Shown: in pieces, positions 1 through 8,667 of the stretch | Layout: the number at the start of each line of letters is the position of its first letter | How positions within the stretch are numbered: the first letter of the stretch is position 1 | Source of the DNA: Bacillota bacterium | Lineage (GTDB): Bacteria > Bacillota > Clostridia > Christensenellales > Aristaeellaceae | DNA: 64,000 bases | Assembly (NCBI GenBank): GCA_023411375.1 | Contig: JAEYOW010000005.1 | Location: forward strand, 31,350 to 95,349 | Direction of reading: 5' to 3' | Program-made: the position numbers and the translations under genes | Notes under the pieces: model-generated | What the model saw: the letters and a program-made list of their open reading frames with translations, nothing else | Told to the model about the DNA's origin: nothing | The model's database searches: none

Positions 1-1
1 T

Positions 2-439
2 AAAAAGGAGCAATATCCACTGGTAGATTGGGGCGTAACTGAGGCCGATGCCCTGCAATACTGTTATGCTCACGGCTTTGACTTTGGCGGCCTGTATGAA
101 ATTTATCATCGTGCGTCCTGCTGGTGCTGTCCATTTCAGCGGATTGACGAGCTTCGCAAACTACGCATTCATCACCCCGAATTGTGGCGACGGCTATTGG
201 CTATGGATGAGCGGGCGCTTACGCAATTTGGGCAGACCCCTTTGGGACAGTTCAGGAAAAATTGGACGGTCGCACAACTGGATGACCGCTTTTCAAAAGA
301 GGAGGAAAGTGAAAATGGCAGTTTTCCGTATCGAAAAGACCAAAGATTACACCATCATGGCAAACCATCACCTGAAAAACCGCAACCTATCCTTGAAGGC
401 CAAAGGGCTGTTGTCGGTGATTTTATCACTGCCGAATGA
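2..439 (+). CDS. PAPS-reductase-like protein, C-terminal part (start outside window)
   Basis: The reading frame is open from the window edge to a TGA at 437-439 and gives about 145 residues. The segment YCYAHGFDFGGLYE followed by SCWCCPFQRIDELRKL matches the C-terminal cysteine-containing part of the phosphoadenosine-phosphosulfate-reductase family proteins that sit at this place in Tn1549-like ICEs. The family has a PP-loop ATP-binding fold, but the N-terminal catalytic part is not in view, so activity cannot be judged. The last 125 bases overlap the next gene in another frame. Family call is confident; a role in DNA sulfur modification or conjugation is not established. Confidence 0.75.
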   Translation, partial: KKEQYPLVDWGVTEADALQYCYAHGFDFGGLYEIYHRASCWCCPFQRIDELRKLRIHHPELWRRLLAMDERALTQFGQTPLGQFRKNWTVAQLDDRFSKEEESENGSFPYRKDQRLHHHGKPSPEKPQPILEGQRAVVGDFITAE

Positions 440-1181
440 CTGGAACTACACAACGCGCGGACTTGCGTCCATCTGTAAAGAGGGTGTGGACAGCATCGGG
501 GCAGCGCTCAAAGAATTGGAAGCCACGGGATATATCCTGCGCAACCGCATTCGGGATAGCAAAGGCCGTATTACGGATACGGAGTATCTCATCTATGAAA
601 AGCCTTGCCCTGTACTCGAAACCGAAAAACAGGATACGGCGTTACCGCATACAGAGCCACCATGTACGGAAAACCCGTATATGGATGAGGCGTATACGGA
701 TGTGTCGGATACGGAAAAACCCACGCAATTAAGTACTAAAGAATCCAGGACGAATCCAGAAAGGACTCAAACTACAAAATCTATCCATCAATCCCATCCG
801 ACGGAACGAGAGATGGAACGATGCAGAGCGCGGGTAGAATTGCAGATCGAGTATGACGCGCTGTTGGAGAATAACAGCGCCAGCGCCGCCCAGCTTGACG
901 AAATCGTGGAATTGGTGACGGAAACGCTTTGCTCCGGGAAGAAGATCATCCGCGTGGGCGGGGAGGACTATCCCGCCGAGGTGGTCAAGGGACGGCTTGC
1001 AAAGCTCAATAGCGACCATGTGGAGTACGTCATGGCCTGTCTGAAAAAGAACGTTACCCCGGTGCGGAACATCCGCGGCTATCTGCTGACAGCACTGTAC
1101 AACGCGCCCACCAGCATGGACAGCTACTACACAGCGGAGTTTAACCGCCACTACTATGGCGAGGGAGGGCGCAGGGCATGA
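315..1181 (+). CDS. ICE replication-initiator-like HTH protein with DUF6017 C-terminus
   Basis: The 288-residue product starts at the ATG at 315 behind GAGGAGGAAAG; an upstream in-frame start at 48 would lie inside the previous gene. Residues 1-90 (FRIEKTKDYTIMANHHL, then SLKAKGLLSVILSLP and DWNYTTRGLASICKEG) form the winged-helix region shared by DnaD/RepA-like proteins of Tn1549-type elements. The middle is polar and low complexity. The last ~120 residues match DUF6017 (GGEDYPAEVVKGRLAKLNSDHVEYV is the recognisable part). It probably acts in element replication or regulation and is the first whole gene of the transfer region here. Confidence 0.8.
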   Translation: MAVFRIEKTKDYTIMANHHLKNRNLSLKAKGLLSVILSLPNDWNYTTRGLASICKEGVDSIGAALKELEATGYILRNRIRDSKGRITDTEYLIYEKPCPVLETEKQDTALPHTEPPCTENPYMDEAYTDVSDTEKPTQLSTKESRTNPERTQTTKSIHQSHPTEREMERCRARVELQIEYDALLENNSASAAQLDEIVELVTETLCSGKKIIRVGGEDYPAEVVKGRLAKLNSDHVEYVMACLKKNVTPVRNIRGYLLTALYNAPTSMDSYYTAEFNRHYYGEGGRRA

Positions 1182-1269
1182 TGGGATATTGGTCACGGCA
1201 TCCCATTAGGCCGCCCTAGAAGGATAGATGGGATGGATAGATGGGCTAAACAGCGAAAGGAGGCAAACC

Positions 1270-1728
1270 ATGCAGGAAGATGTAGAGCATCGGGCGGTCA
1301 CACTAGCGGTCAACACCACCAAAATGACGGCTCGTGTTCTCAAAAACGCGATTCTGAAATACCTTGCTCATCGCAAACAACAGAGCCGCGCCAGTCCCGG
1401 TATCAGCGGCAAGCAAAGCGTGAAGCGGCTTGTAGGGCAGGGTCAGGGCGTGACCAACATCGAAATCACCGACCAGAACATCAAATCCTTTGAGCGTGTG
1501 GCTCGGAAGTACGGCGTGGACTATGCCTTGAAGAAGGATATATCTGGGGAAAAACCGAGATACCTCGTGTTCTTCAAGGCCAAAGACACGGACGCGCTGA
1601 CTGCCGCGCTTAAGGAGTTCACAGCGAAAGCCGTGAAAAGGGAGGAAAAACCCTCCGTCCTTGAGCAGCTTGCCAAGCTCAAGACCAAGCCCCTTGATCG
1701 TGGAAAGAACAAGGAGCAGGCACGATGA
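1270..1728 (+). CDS. pcfB: PcfB/DUF3801 family conjugation protein
   Basis: The 152-residue soluble protein starts at ATG 1270 after AAAGGAGGCAAACC. It carries the DUF3801 pattern: an N-terminal helix ending in TTKMTARVLKNAILKYL, then the core VKRLVGQGQGVTNIEI and FERVARKYGVDYALKKD. PcfB-family proteins are accessory to the coupling protein and relaxosome in Gram-positive conjugation. Its stop overlaps the start of the VirD4 gene in ATGA, so the two are translationally coupled, which fits the partnership. Confidence 0.85.
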   Translation: MQEDVEHRAVTLAVNTTKMTARVLKNAILKYLAHRKQQSRASPGISGKQSVKRLVGQGQGVTNIEITDQNIKSFERVARKYGVDYALKKDISGEKPRYLVFFKAKDTDALTAALKEFTAKAVKREEKPSVLEQLAKLKTKPLDRGKNKEQAR

Positions 1729-3530
1729 ACCCAAAGGCTAAGAAAATCATCGTCACATATCTCCCGTATCTGCTGATTGCGCTGTTTGCCACCAAGCTGG
1801 GGTTGGCATGGAGATTGGCAGAGGGCGCGGATGCATCAGAGAAGCTGTTGAGCCTAATGGATACACTTGCTGCTGCGTTTTCCTCCCTTACCCCAAGCCT
1901 CCACCCGTTCGATTTGTGCGTGGGGATGCTCGTTGCCTGTATTCTTCGCTGCATCGTATATGCGAAAAGCAAAAACGCCAAGAAGTATCGCAAAAACGCG
2001 GAACACGGTTCCGCGCGCTGGGGTACGCGTGAGGACATCGCGCCGTACATTGATCCGAAGTTTGAGAACAACGTCCTGCTCACCCAAACGGAAAGCCTAA
2101 CCATGAACAGCCGCCCCAAAAATCCAAAAACGGCAAGAAATAAAAACATCCTGGTCATTGGTGGTTCGGGCAGCGGCAAGACCCGCTTTGTTTTGAAGCC
2201 AAATTTGATGCAGTGTACGTCAAAGGACTATCCTACCTCATTCGTGGTGACTGATCCAAAGGGCAGCCTCGTAATTGAAACGGGAAGATTGCTTGAGAAA
2301 AAAGGGTATCGAATTAAAATCCTCAATACCATCAATTTCGGAAAATCACTGCATTACAACCCGTTCTCATATATCCACTCGGAAAAGGACGTTCTTAAGC
2401 TGGTCAACTGCCTAATTGCGAATACAAAGGGTGAGGGCAAAGGAGGTGATGATTTCTGGCAGAAAGCAGAAGTTTTGCTCTATACCGCACTGATCGGCTA
2501 CATCCATTACGAAGTGGTTGAGCGCGAGCAGAATTTCTCCACGCTATTGTCCTTCATTAACGCTATGGAGGTACGCGAGGATGACCCGGACTTCAAAAAC
2601 CAGGTGGACAACCTGTTTGATGTGCTTGAAAAGCGTGACCCCAATCATTTTGCGCTGCGCCAATACAAGAAATACAAATTAGCAGCGGGCAAGACAGCTA
2701 AGAGCATCCTTGTTTCCTGCGGCGCAAGGCTTGCGGTGTTTGACATTGCGGAGCTGCGCGAGGTGACGGCCTATGATGAGATGGAGCTTGACACCATCGG
2801 GGATGAAAAGACAGCCCTGTTTCTGATTATGAGCGATACGGATGACAGTTTCAATTTCCTGATTTCCATGTGCTACACCCAGCTTTTTAATACCCTCTGC
2901 GAAAAAGCCGACGATGTGTACGGCGGGCGACTGCCCGTCCATGTGCGCTGCCTAATTGATGAAGCGGCAAACATAGGCCAAATCCCCAAGCTGGAAAAGC
3001 TCATGGCAACGATCCGCAGCCGCGAAATCTCCGCTTGCCTGATTCTGCAAACGCAAAGCCAGTTAAGAGCGCTGTATAAGGACAATGCCGATACGATTCA
3101 AGGAAATTGTGATTGTTCCATTTTCCTCGGCGGCAAGGAGAAGGGAACGTTGAAGGAGCTGTCGGACGCGCTCGGAAAAGAGACAATCGACACGGTAAAT
3201 TCCGGCGAAAACCGTGGAAAGGAGGTATCTCATAGCCTCAATTATCAAAAGCTGGGAAAGCCCCTGATGACCCCGGATGAGCTTGCGATCATGGATGGCG
3301 GGAAGTGCATACTCCAGCTTCGGGGTGTGCGCCCGTTTCTATCGGATAAATACGACATCACAAAACACCCAAACTACAGGTATTTATCCGACGCTGACCC
3401 ACGAAACGCTTTTAACATCGAAAAATTCCTGTCCCGAAAACTAAAAATCAAACCCGATGATGCGTTTGAAGTCTTTGAAACAGACGATTCAGACGAATTG
3501 GAAACCGAGACCCTAGACGAACTGTTCTAG
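1725..3530 (+). CDS. virD4: VirD4/TraG-type type IV coupling protein
   Basis: This 601-residue membrane ATPase links the relaxosome to the secretion channel. Two N-terminal membrane segments (about 8-26 and 62-80) precede a cytoplasmic ATPase domain with Walker A GGSGSGKT near residue 146 and Walker B-like CLIDEAANIG near 408. SRDISACLILQTQSQLRALY-like text (actual SREISACLILQTQSQ) is the typical conserved helix after Walker B. The C-terminus is acidic, as in many TcpA/PcfC proteins. Length and order are normal for the Tn1549 family; it overlaps the PcfB stop by four bases. Confidence 0.95.
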   Translation: MNPKAKKIIVTYLPYLLIALFATKLGLAWRLAEGADASEKLLSLMDTLAAAFSSLTPSLHPFDLCVGMLVACILRCIVYAKSKNAKKYRKNAEHGSARWGTREDIAPYIDPKFENNVLLTQTESLTMNSRPKNPKTARNKNILVIGGSGSGKTRFVLKPNLMQCTSKDYPTSFVVTDPKGSLVIETGRLLEKKGYRIKILNTINFGKSLHYNPFSYIHSEKDVLKLVNCLIANTKGEGKGGDDFWQKAEVLLYTALIGYIHYEVVEREQNFSTLLSFINAMEVREDDPDFKNQVDNLFDVLEKRDPNHFALRQYKKYKLAAGKTAKSILVSCGARLAVFDIAELREVTAYDEMELDTIGDEKTALFLIMSDTDDSFNFLISMCYTQLFNTLCEKADDVYGGRLPVHVRCLIDEAANIGQIPKLEKLMATIRSREISACLILQTQSQLRALYKDNADTIQGNCDCSIFLGGKEKGTLKELSDALGKETIDTVNSGENRGKEVSHSLNYQKLGKPLMTPDELAIMDGGKCILQLRGVRPFLSDKYDITKHPNYRYLSDADPRNAFNIEKFLSRKLKIKPDDAFEVFETDDSDELETETLDELF

Positions 3531-3572
3531 CGGTCTTTTTGTTTGCCCTTAAAAAACGAATGGAGGAATCCA

Positions 3573-3770
3573 ATGAACACACACCAAAGCACCATGAAGG
3601 TTCTCAGCACTTTGGCAGACGCGATCAACACCAGTCTGTATCTGTTGGACACGGTTTATGACGATGCAAAGCGTGACAGCGATGATCCCGATTGCCCCCG
3701 CTGCTGCGATGACTGCATGATCCCTGTATTCGATATCGACGAGGATTATCTCGACGGCGAAGATGACTAA
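3573..3770 (+). CDS. Small acidic conserved ICE protein, function unknown
   Basis: A 65-residue acidic protein starts at ATG 3573 after TGGAGGAATCCA; an upstream start at 3543 has no ribosome site. It has a CPRCCDDC cluster that could bind a metal, followed by an acidic tail. Proteins of this kind occur between VirD4 and Maff2 in related elements, and I know no function for them. The gene is short but has good signals and operon position. Confidence 0.6.
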   Translation: MNTHQSTMKVLSTLADAINTSLYLLDTVYDDAKRDSDDPDCPRCCDDCMIPVFDIDEDYLDGEDD

Positions 3771-3810
3771 TTCCTTGTTATCAACAAAATAAAGATATTT
3801 GGAGGTTCAA

Positions 3811-4026
3811 ATGGACTTTTTTGCATCCGCAATTGATGTATTGCAAACCTTGGTGATCGCGCTGGGCGCAGGGCTTGGCGTATGGGGCGGTATCAATCTC
3901 TTGGAGGGGTACGGCGCAGACAACCCCGCGGCTAAATCGCAGGGCATCAAACAACTCATGGCTGGCGGCGGCATGGCGTTGATCGGCATGACGCTGGTTC
4001 CCCTGCTCTCAAGCATGTTTGCCTAA
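3811..4026 (+). CDS. Maff2-family small membrane protein
   Basis: The 71-residue protein starts at ATG 3811 behind GGAGG and has two hydrophobic helices (about 10-30 and 45-68) separated by a short polar loop with NPAAKSQGIKQLMAGGG. This is the Maff2 family of mobile-element proteins, placed as usual between VirD4 and the VirB6-like gene. By topology and position it resembles a VirB2/TrbC pilin or channel subunit, but that role is inference. Confidence 0.85.
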   Translation: MDFFASAIDVLQTLVIALGAGLGVWGGINLLEGYGADNPAAKSQGIKQLMAGGGMALIGMTLVPLLSSMFA

Positions 4027-4091
4027 AGCCGAGAAATATTCTTCGCGGCTTCCCGCCGGACGGGAGGCCGCGAGGGAAAGGAGGGAACTGA

Positions 4092-4967
4092 TTGGATTTT
4101 ATCTGGAACAAAATCACCGAATGGCTCAAGGAAATTATGGTCGGCGGGATCATGGGCAATCTGCAAGGCTTGTTTGACAACGTAAATCAGCAGGTGGGCA
4201 GTATCGCAGGACAGGTCGGAACCACCCCGCAGGCATGGAACGGCGGCGTATACAGCATGATCCGCGGTCTGTCGGATAACGTGATTCTACCCATTGCGGG
4301 TGTGATCCTCGCCATCGTCATGACCATGGAGCTTTTGCAGCTGGTGATGGAAAAAAACAATATGCACGATTTTGAAACGTGGGTTTTTTTCAAATGGATA
4401 TTCAAGACCTTCTGCGCTGTGATGATCGTGACCAATACATGGGATATCGTCATGGGAATCTTCGATCTGGCACAAAGCGTGGTCAGCAGCGCGGCGGGGC
4501 TTATCAGCTCCGACACCAATATCGAAATTACCAGTGTCATCGCCAATCTGGAGGCGCGATTGATGGAAATGGAGATCGGCCCGCTGTTGGGAATGTGGTT
4601 TCAGACGCTATTCGTGGGCGTGACCATGTCCGCGCTGACGATCATCATTTTTGTGGTCATCTATGGCAGAATGGTGGAAATTTACCTCGTCACCTCGATT
4701 GCGCCGCTGCCCATGGCAACCATGCTCAACCGCGAATGGGGTTCCATGGGGCAGAATTATCTGCGCTCGCTATTCGCGCTGGGTTTTCAGGCGTTTCTTA
4801 TTATCGTCTGTGTCGCGATCTACGCAGTGCTGGTCAAAACCATCTCAGTGGATGTGACAGGCGATGTCAATGCGGCAATCTGGTCTTGCATCGGGTACAC
4901 GGTTCTGCTGTGCTTCACGCTGTTCAAAAGCGGTTCTGTTGCCAAAGGGATTTTTGGAGCGCATTGA
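4092..4967 (+). CDS. VirB6/TrbL-like polytopic conjugation protein
   Basis: The 291-residue protein starts at a TTG at 4092 with a strong AAAGGAGGGA site 6-7 bases before it; no ATG is suitably placed. It has about six transmembrane segments (ILPIAGVILAIVMTMELLQL, WIFKTFCAVMIV, LTIIIFVVIYGRMVEIY, SLFALGFQAFLIIVCVAIYAV and others). The conserved stretch YLVTSIAPLPMATM is typical of the TrbL/VirB6 proteins of CTn elements. It is expected to form part of the inner-membrane channel. A toxin-antitoxin module follows immediately, where related elements continue with PrgI. Confidence 0.85.
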   Translation: MDFIWNKITEWLKEIMVGGIMGNLQGLFDNVNQQVGSIAGQVGTTPQAWNGGVYSMIRGLSDNVILPIAGVILAIVMTMELLQLVMEKNNMHDFETWVFFKWIFKTFCAVMIVTNTWDIVMGIFDLAQSVVSSAAGLISSDTNIEITSVIANLEARLMEMEIGPLLGMWFQTLFVGVTMSALTIIIFVVIYGRMVEIYLVTSIAPLPMATMLNREWGSMGQNYLRSLFALGFQAFLIIVCVAIYAVLVKTISVDVTGDVNAAIWSCIGYTVLLCFTLFKSGSVAKGIFGAH

Positions 4968-4984
4968 CCGTAAAATAATTCCGC

Positions 4985-5013
4985 TTGAAAAATTAGCGCA
5001 ATTATGCTAAAGT
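4985..5013 (+). promoter_or_regulatory. Promoter and operator of the toxin-antitoxin module
   Basis: TTGAAA (4985-4990) and TAAAGT (5008-5013) are separated by 17 bases. The spacer and -10 contain the inverted repeat TTAGC-N8-GCTAA (4993-5010), a plausible autoregulatory site for the Phd-like antitoxin encoded 23 bases downstream. Confidence 0.55.
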
Positions 5014-5035
5014 GAACTTGAAAGGAGTGATGAAT

Positions 5036-5320
5036 ATGCCTCAGATTCGTCCTGTGTCTGATCTACGCAACAGTTTTGCGGAAATCTCTCGCAGCGTTCA
5101 TCAAAGTGATGAGCCTGTCATTCTGACAAAAAACGGATACGGCGATATGGTGGTTCTCAGCTATGAAGCCTATGAGAGTCTGCAATATGAAATGGTAATT
5201 TCCGCAAAGCTGCGGGAAGCGGAAATCGAAGCCGAAGCGACCCGTGAGCGGTTTCATCATGAGGATGTGATGGCTGACCTGCGCCAAAAGCTCAAGGCGG
5301 TGACTTCCGCGCGTGTATAA
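5036..5320 (+). CDS. Phd/YefM-family antitoxin
   Basis: A 94-residue protein whose start at ATG 5036 is set by AAAGGAG eight bases upstream; ATG 5030 is too close. The N-terminus (MPQIRPVSDLRNSFAEISRS, then DEPVILTKNGYGDMVVLSYEAYE) is the Phd/YefM DNA-binding fold, and the charged C-terminal helix would bind the toxin. Its last eight bases overlap the toxin start. It should neutralise the toxin and repress the pair, which has its own promoter and terminator. Confidence 0.93.
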   Translation: MPQIRPVSDLRNSFAEISRSVHQSDEPVILTKNGYGDMVVLSYEAYESLQYEMVISAKLREAEIEAEATRERFHHEDVMADLRQKLKAVTSARV

Positions 5321-5618
5321 GGTCGTTTATCTGCCCACGGCGCGGCGCGAGCTGGAAGAAGCCGTTTTGTATATTGCCTGCGAACTTTGTGCGCCCGATG
5401 CTGCTGCTGTTCTCCTTGATGAGATTGACCATGCTGTGCTGACATTAAAGGAAATGCCCTATCGCCATGCCCTGTATCCTTCGCTGTATGCGTTGAAAAA
5501 CGAAGTGCGATTCTTCCCTGTTAAAAATTATAATGTGTTCTATGTAGTGGATGAAACGCAGCAAACGGTTGAAATCAGACGTATTCTCTACCAGCGCAGA
5601 AATGTGATCGCTCCATGA
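5313..5618 (+). CDS. RelE/ParE-family toxin
   Basis: A 101-residue protein from a GTG at 5313 overlapping the antitoxin gene. It matches the RelE/ParE fold: YKVVYLPTARRELEEAVLYI at the start, LKEMPYRHALYPSLY in the middle and NYNVFYVVDE with VEIRRILYQRRN at the end. The basic C-terminal strand fits both gyrase-targeting ParE and ribosome-dependent RelE toxins; sequence alone does not decide. Probably helps stabilise the element. Confidence 0.92.
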   Translation: MYKVVYLPTARRELEEAVLYIACELCAPDAAAVLLDEIDHAVLTLKEMPYRHALYPSLYALKNEVRFFPVKNYNVFYVVDETQQTVEIRRILYQRRNVIAP

Positions 5619-5638
5619 AATATTCCACCCGTCTCAGA

Positions 5639-5667
5639 AGCATCTCAATACGAGGTGCTTTTTCTTT
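5639..5667 (+). terminator. Intrinsic terminator after the toxin gene
   Basis: AGCATCTC and GAGGTGCT (one G-U pair) form an 8-bp stem with a five-base loop, followed by TTTTTCTTT. It lies inside the otherwise continuous conjugation operon, 36 bases before the prgI start. Confidence 0.75.
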
Positions 5668-5700
5668 GTCCAAAATCAATGAAAGGAGTTGCCCATTCAT

Positions 5701-6087
5701 ATGGCCTACGTCCCCGTCCCCAAGGACTTAACCAAGGTCAAATCCAAGGTGATTTTCAACCTGACCAAACGACAAATCATCTGTTTTGGCGGCGGCGCGC
5801 TCATCGGTGTTCCGCTTTTCTTTTTACTCCGCGATCCCATTGGCAGCACGGGAGCCGCCATGGTGATGATCTTCGTCATGATGCCGTTCTTGCTGTTTGC
5901 GCTCTACGAGCGGAATGGTCAACCGCTGGAACAGGTATTGCGCAACGTCGTGGAAACCCTGTTCTTACGTCCAAAGCAGCGCCCATACCAAACCAACAAC
6001 CTGTACGCCGCGCTGATGCGGCAGGAACAAATGGAAAGAGAGGTTCAAAATATTGTCCGCAAAAACCAACAGAAAGCTCACCCGTGA
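5701..6087 (+). CDS. prgI: PrgI-family membrane protein
   Basis: A 128-residue protein starting at ATG 5701 behind GAAAGGAG. Two adjacent membrane helices lie at about 27-45 and 53-70 (ICFGGGALIGVPLFFLL and AAMVMIFVMMPFLLFALY), followed by a charged C-terminal tail; this is the PrgI pattern. PrgI proteins (VirB3-like) sit directly before VirB4 and help form the secretion channel. Its end overlaps the VirB4 gene by 35 bases in another frame. Confidence 0.9.
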   Translation: MAYVPVPKDLTKVKSKVIFNLTKRQIICFGGGALIGVPLFFLLRDPIGSTGAAMVMIFVMMPFLLFALYERNGQPLEQVLRNVVETLFLRPKQRPYQTNNLYAALMRQEQMEREVQNIVRKNQQKAHP

Positions 6088-8461
6088 AGAAAAAGCAAGA
6101 ATCAAGGAGGTGATGCAGCAAGCCAAAAAGCAGGGCAAGCCACCCGCCACAGCGCAAGCCACCATCCCCTATGACCGCATTTGGCCGGATGGTATCTGTC
6201 TGGCAAATGGCAAGCTCTACACCAAAACCATCCGATTTGAGGACGTAAATTATCAACTCGCCCAAAACGAGGACAAGACGGCGATCTTCGATTCCTGGTG
6301 TGACTTCCTCAATTTCTTTGATAGCTCCATCCGCTTCCAGTTTTCCTTCCTCAACCTTGCCGCCAACGAGGATAGCTTTGAGGAAAGCATCCTCATTCCT
6401 CCCAAAGCAGACGCTTTTAACGATGTTCGCGCCGAGTACGCGGAAATGCTTCGGAACCAGCTTTCCAAGGGCAACAACGGCCTCATTAAGACCAAGTACC
6501 TGACCTTTGGTATCGAAGAAAAGAACCTGAAAATCGCCAAGCCCCGATTGGAACGCATTGAAACCGATTTGCTGAACAATTTCAAGCGGCTGGGTGTATC
6601 AGCGGAGAGCTTGGACGGCAAGGAACGCTTGCATCTGATGCACGCCATCTTCCATATGGACGATCAGCAACGGTTTGATTTCGACTGGGGTTGGCTGCCT
6701 CTGTCCGGGCTTTCCACCAAGGATTTCATTGCTCCAACGTCCTTTGAGTTTAAGGAAAGCCGCCGCTTCCGCATGGGCGGCAAGCTCGGTTCAGCCAGCT
6801 TTTTGCAAATCCTCGCGCCGGAACTCAATGACCGTATGCTGGCAGATTTCCTGTCCATTGAATCGAGCCTCATCGTCACCATGCACATCCAGTCCATCGA
6901 CCAAGGGGCGGCGATCAAGCAGATTAAACGGAAGATTACTGATCTTGATAAAAACAAGATGGACGAACAGAAAAAGGCAGTGCGGGCAGGGTACGATATG
7001 GACATTCTGCCCTCCGATCTGGCGACTTACGGCAATGAAGCAAAGAAGCTTCTGCAAGACCTGCAAAGCCATAACGAGCGGATGTTCCTTCTTACGTTTC
7101 TGATTTTGAACACCGCCGATACCAAACAGAAGCTGGAGAACAACGTCTTTCAGGCGCAGAGCATCGCGCAAAAATACAACTGCGCGTTGGAACGGCTGGA
7201 CTTTCAGCAGGAGAAGGCGATGGTGTCTTCTCTGCCGCTGGGGTTCAACCAAATCATGATTCAGCGCGGGCTGACCACCAGCTCTACGGCTATTTTTGTT
7301 CCGTTTACCACACAGGAGCTGTTTCAAACGGGGAGTGAGGCGCTGTATTACGGGCTGAACGCGCTATCCAACAACCTGATTATGGTAGACAGAAAGCGGC
7401 TTAAAAACCCCAACGGCCTAATCCTTGGCACGCCCGGTTCCGGTAAGTCCTTCTCCGCCAAGCGTGAGATTGCTAATGTGTTCCTTGCCACTGCGGATGA
7501 TATCGTCATTTGCGACCCTGAGAGCGAGTATTTTCCGCTGGTGCGGCGCTTCCATGGGCAGGTCATTAAAATCTCGCCTATCTCCGGGGACTACATCAAC
7601 CCCATGGACATCAATCTCAACTATTCGGATGATGAAAACCCGCTGTCGCTCAAGTCCGACTTCATCCTTTCCCTGTGCGAGCTGATTGTCGGCGGGCGGG
7701 ATGGCTTGCAGCCTGTTGAGAAAACGGTCATTGACCGTGCCGTGCGGCTGGTGTACCGCCGGTATCTGGCTGACCCCAAGCCGGAGAACATGCCCATTCT
7801 GGGCGATTTGTACAACGCGCTGCTTCAGCAGGGTGAGAAGGAGGCTCATCATATTGCAACCGCATTGGAAATTTACGTTTCGGGTTCGCTCAATGTGTTC
7901 AACCACCGTACCAATGTGGACATCGGCAACCGCCTTGTTTGCTATGACATCAAGGATTTAGGCAAGCAACTCAAGAAAATCGGAATGCTCATTGTGCAAG
8001 ATCAGGTGTGGGGACGTGTGACCGCCAACCGTGCCGAAGGAAAATCCACGCGATACTATGTCGATGAATTCCACTTGCTCTTGAAGGAGGAGCAGACCGC
8101 AGCGTACAGTGTTGAAATCTGGAAACGGTTTCGCAAATGGGGTGGCATTCCGACAGGGGTCACGCAAAACGTGAAGGATTTGCTGGCTTCCCGTGAAATC
8201 GCTAATATCTTCGAAAACAGCGATTTTGTCTACATGCTTAATCAGGCTGGTGGGGATCGAAAGATTCTCGCCAAACAACTCAATATCTCGCCTCATCAAC
8301 TGTCCTACGTCACCCAATCCGGTGAAGGCGAAGGGCTGTTGTTCTACGGCAACGTCATCCTGCCCTTCTCTGACAAATTCCCGAAAAATACGGAACTGTA
8401 CCGCATCATGACCTCAAAGCCATCCGAGGTGCAAGCGCCACGAACGGAGGCGGGAGCATGA
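6053..8461 (+). CDS. virB4: VirB4-type conjugation ATPase
   Basis: An 802-residue cytoplasmic ATPase that powers DNA and protein transfer. Walker A GTPGSGKS is near residue 457 and Walker B YYVDEFHLLL near 668; ending motifs SDFVYMLNQAGGDR and LSYVTQSGEGEGLLFYGN are typical of the VirB4/TraC group of these ICEs. I chose the TTG at 6053 with GAGAGG ten bases upstream; the next ATG at 6113 has its Shine-Dalgarno only two bases away. It overlaps prgI and the next gene, so the block is translationally coupled. Confidence 0.95.
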   Translation: MSAKTNRKLTREEKARIKEVMQQAKKQGKPPATAQATIPYDRIWPDGICLANGKLYTKTIRFEDVNYQLAQNEDKTAIFDSWCDFLNFFDSSIRFQFSFLNLAANEDSFEESILIPPKADAFNDVRAEYAEMLRNQLSKGNNGLIKTKYLTFGIEEKNLKIAKPRLERIETDLLNNFKRLGVSAESLDGKERLHLMHAIFHMDDQQRFDFDWGWLPLSGLSTKDFIAPTSFEFKESRRFRMGGKLGSASFLQILAPELNDRMLADFLSIESSLIVTMHIQSIDQGAAIKQIKRKITDLDKNKMDEQKKAVRAGYDMDILPSDLATYGNEAKKLLQDLQSHNERMFLLTFLILNTADTKQKLENNVFQAQSIAQKYNCALERLDFQQEKAMVSSLPLGFNQIMIQRGLTTSSTAIFVPFTTQELFQTGSEALYYGLNALSNNLIMVDRKRLKNPNGLILGTPGSGKSFSAKREIANVFLATADDIVICDPESEYFPLVRRFHGQVIKISPISGDYINPMDINLNYSDDENPLSLKSDFILSLCELIVGGRDGLQPVEKTVIDRAVRLVYRRYLADPKPENMPILGDLYNALLQQGEKEAHHIATALEIYVSGSLNVFNHRTNVDIGNRLVCYDIKDLGKQLKKIGMLIVQDQVWGRVTANRAEGKSTRYYVDEFHLLLKEEQTAAYSVEIWKRFRKWGGIPTGVTQNVKDLLASREIANIFENSDFVYMLNQAGGDRKILAKQLNISPHQLSYVTQSGEGEGLLFYGNVILPFSDKFPKNTELYRIMTSKPSEVQAPRTEAGA

Positions 8462-8667
8462 ACTGCATATGGATTGTCTTAGGGCTTCTCTTTCTATTCG
8501 TGGCATTGCTGTTCCAAGGGGCGTGCAAGCTCGGCGCGGAAGCGGATGCTCGCGCGGATCAAGCCTTTCGAGAAATGATAGAGCGTCGCTCGCAAACCGC
8601 GGGCGGCGTTTCCTGTGAAAAGGAGGATGCGAATGGAGCGCAGACCAAAGCCTCGTCTGCAATTTGA
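8458..8667 (+). CDS. Small single-pass membrane protein
   Basis: A 69-residue protein whose ATG overlaps the virB4 stop (ATGA). Residues 3-24 form one hydrophobic helix ending in GACKL; the rest is polar. The cysteine after the helix could suggest a lipoprotein but no clear lipobox precedes it. It overlaps the next gene by 35 bases. Similar short genes sit here in related elements; no function known. Confidence 0.65.
   Translation: MNCIWIVLGLLFLFVALLFQGACKLGAEADARADQAFREMIERRSQTAGGVSCEKEDANGAQTKASSAI

Noticed and set aside
315..439. Frameshift joining the PAPS-reductase-like and HTH genes
   Set aside because: The downstream gene has its own ribosome site and both proteins are separate families in related elements; the overlap is simply long.
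5655..6113. Frame of 152 codons overlapping prgI
   Set aside because: Different frame of a recognised family; no start signals.
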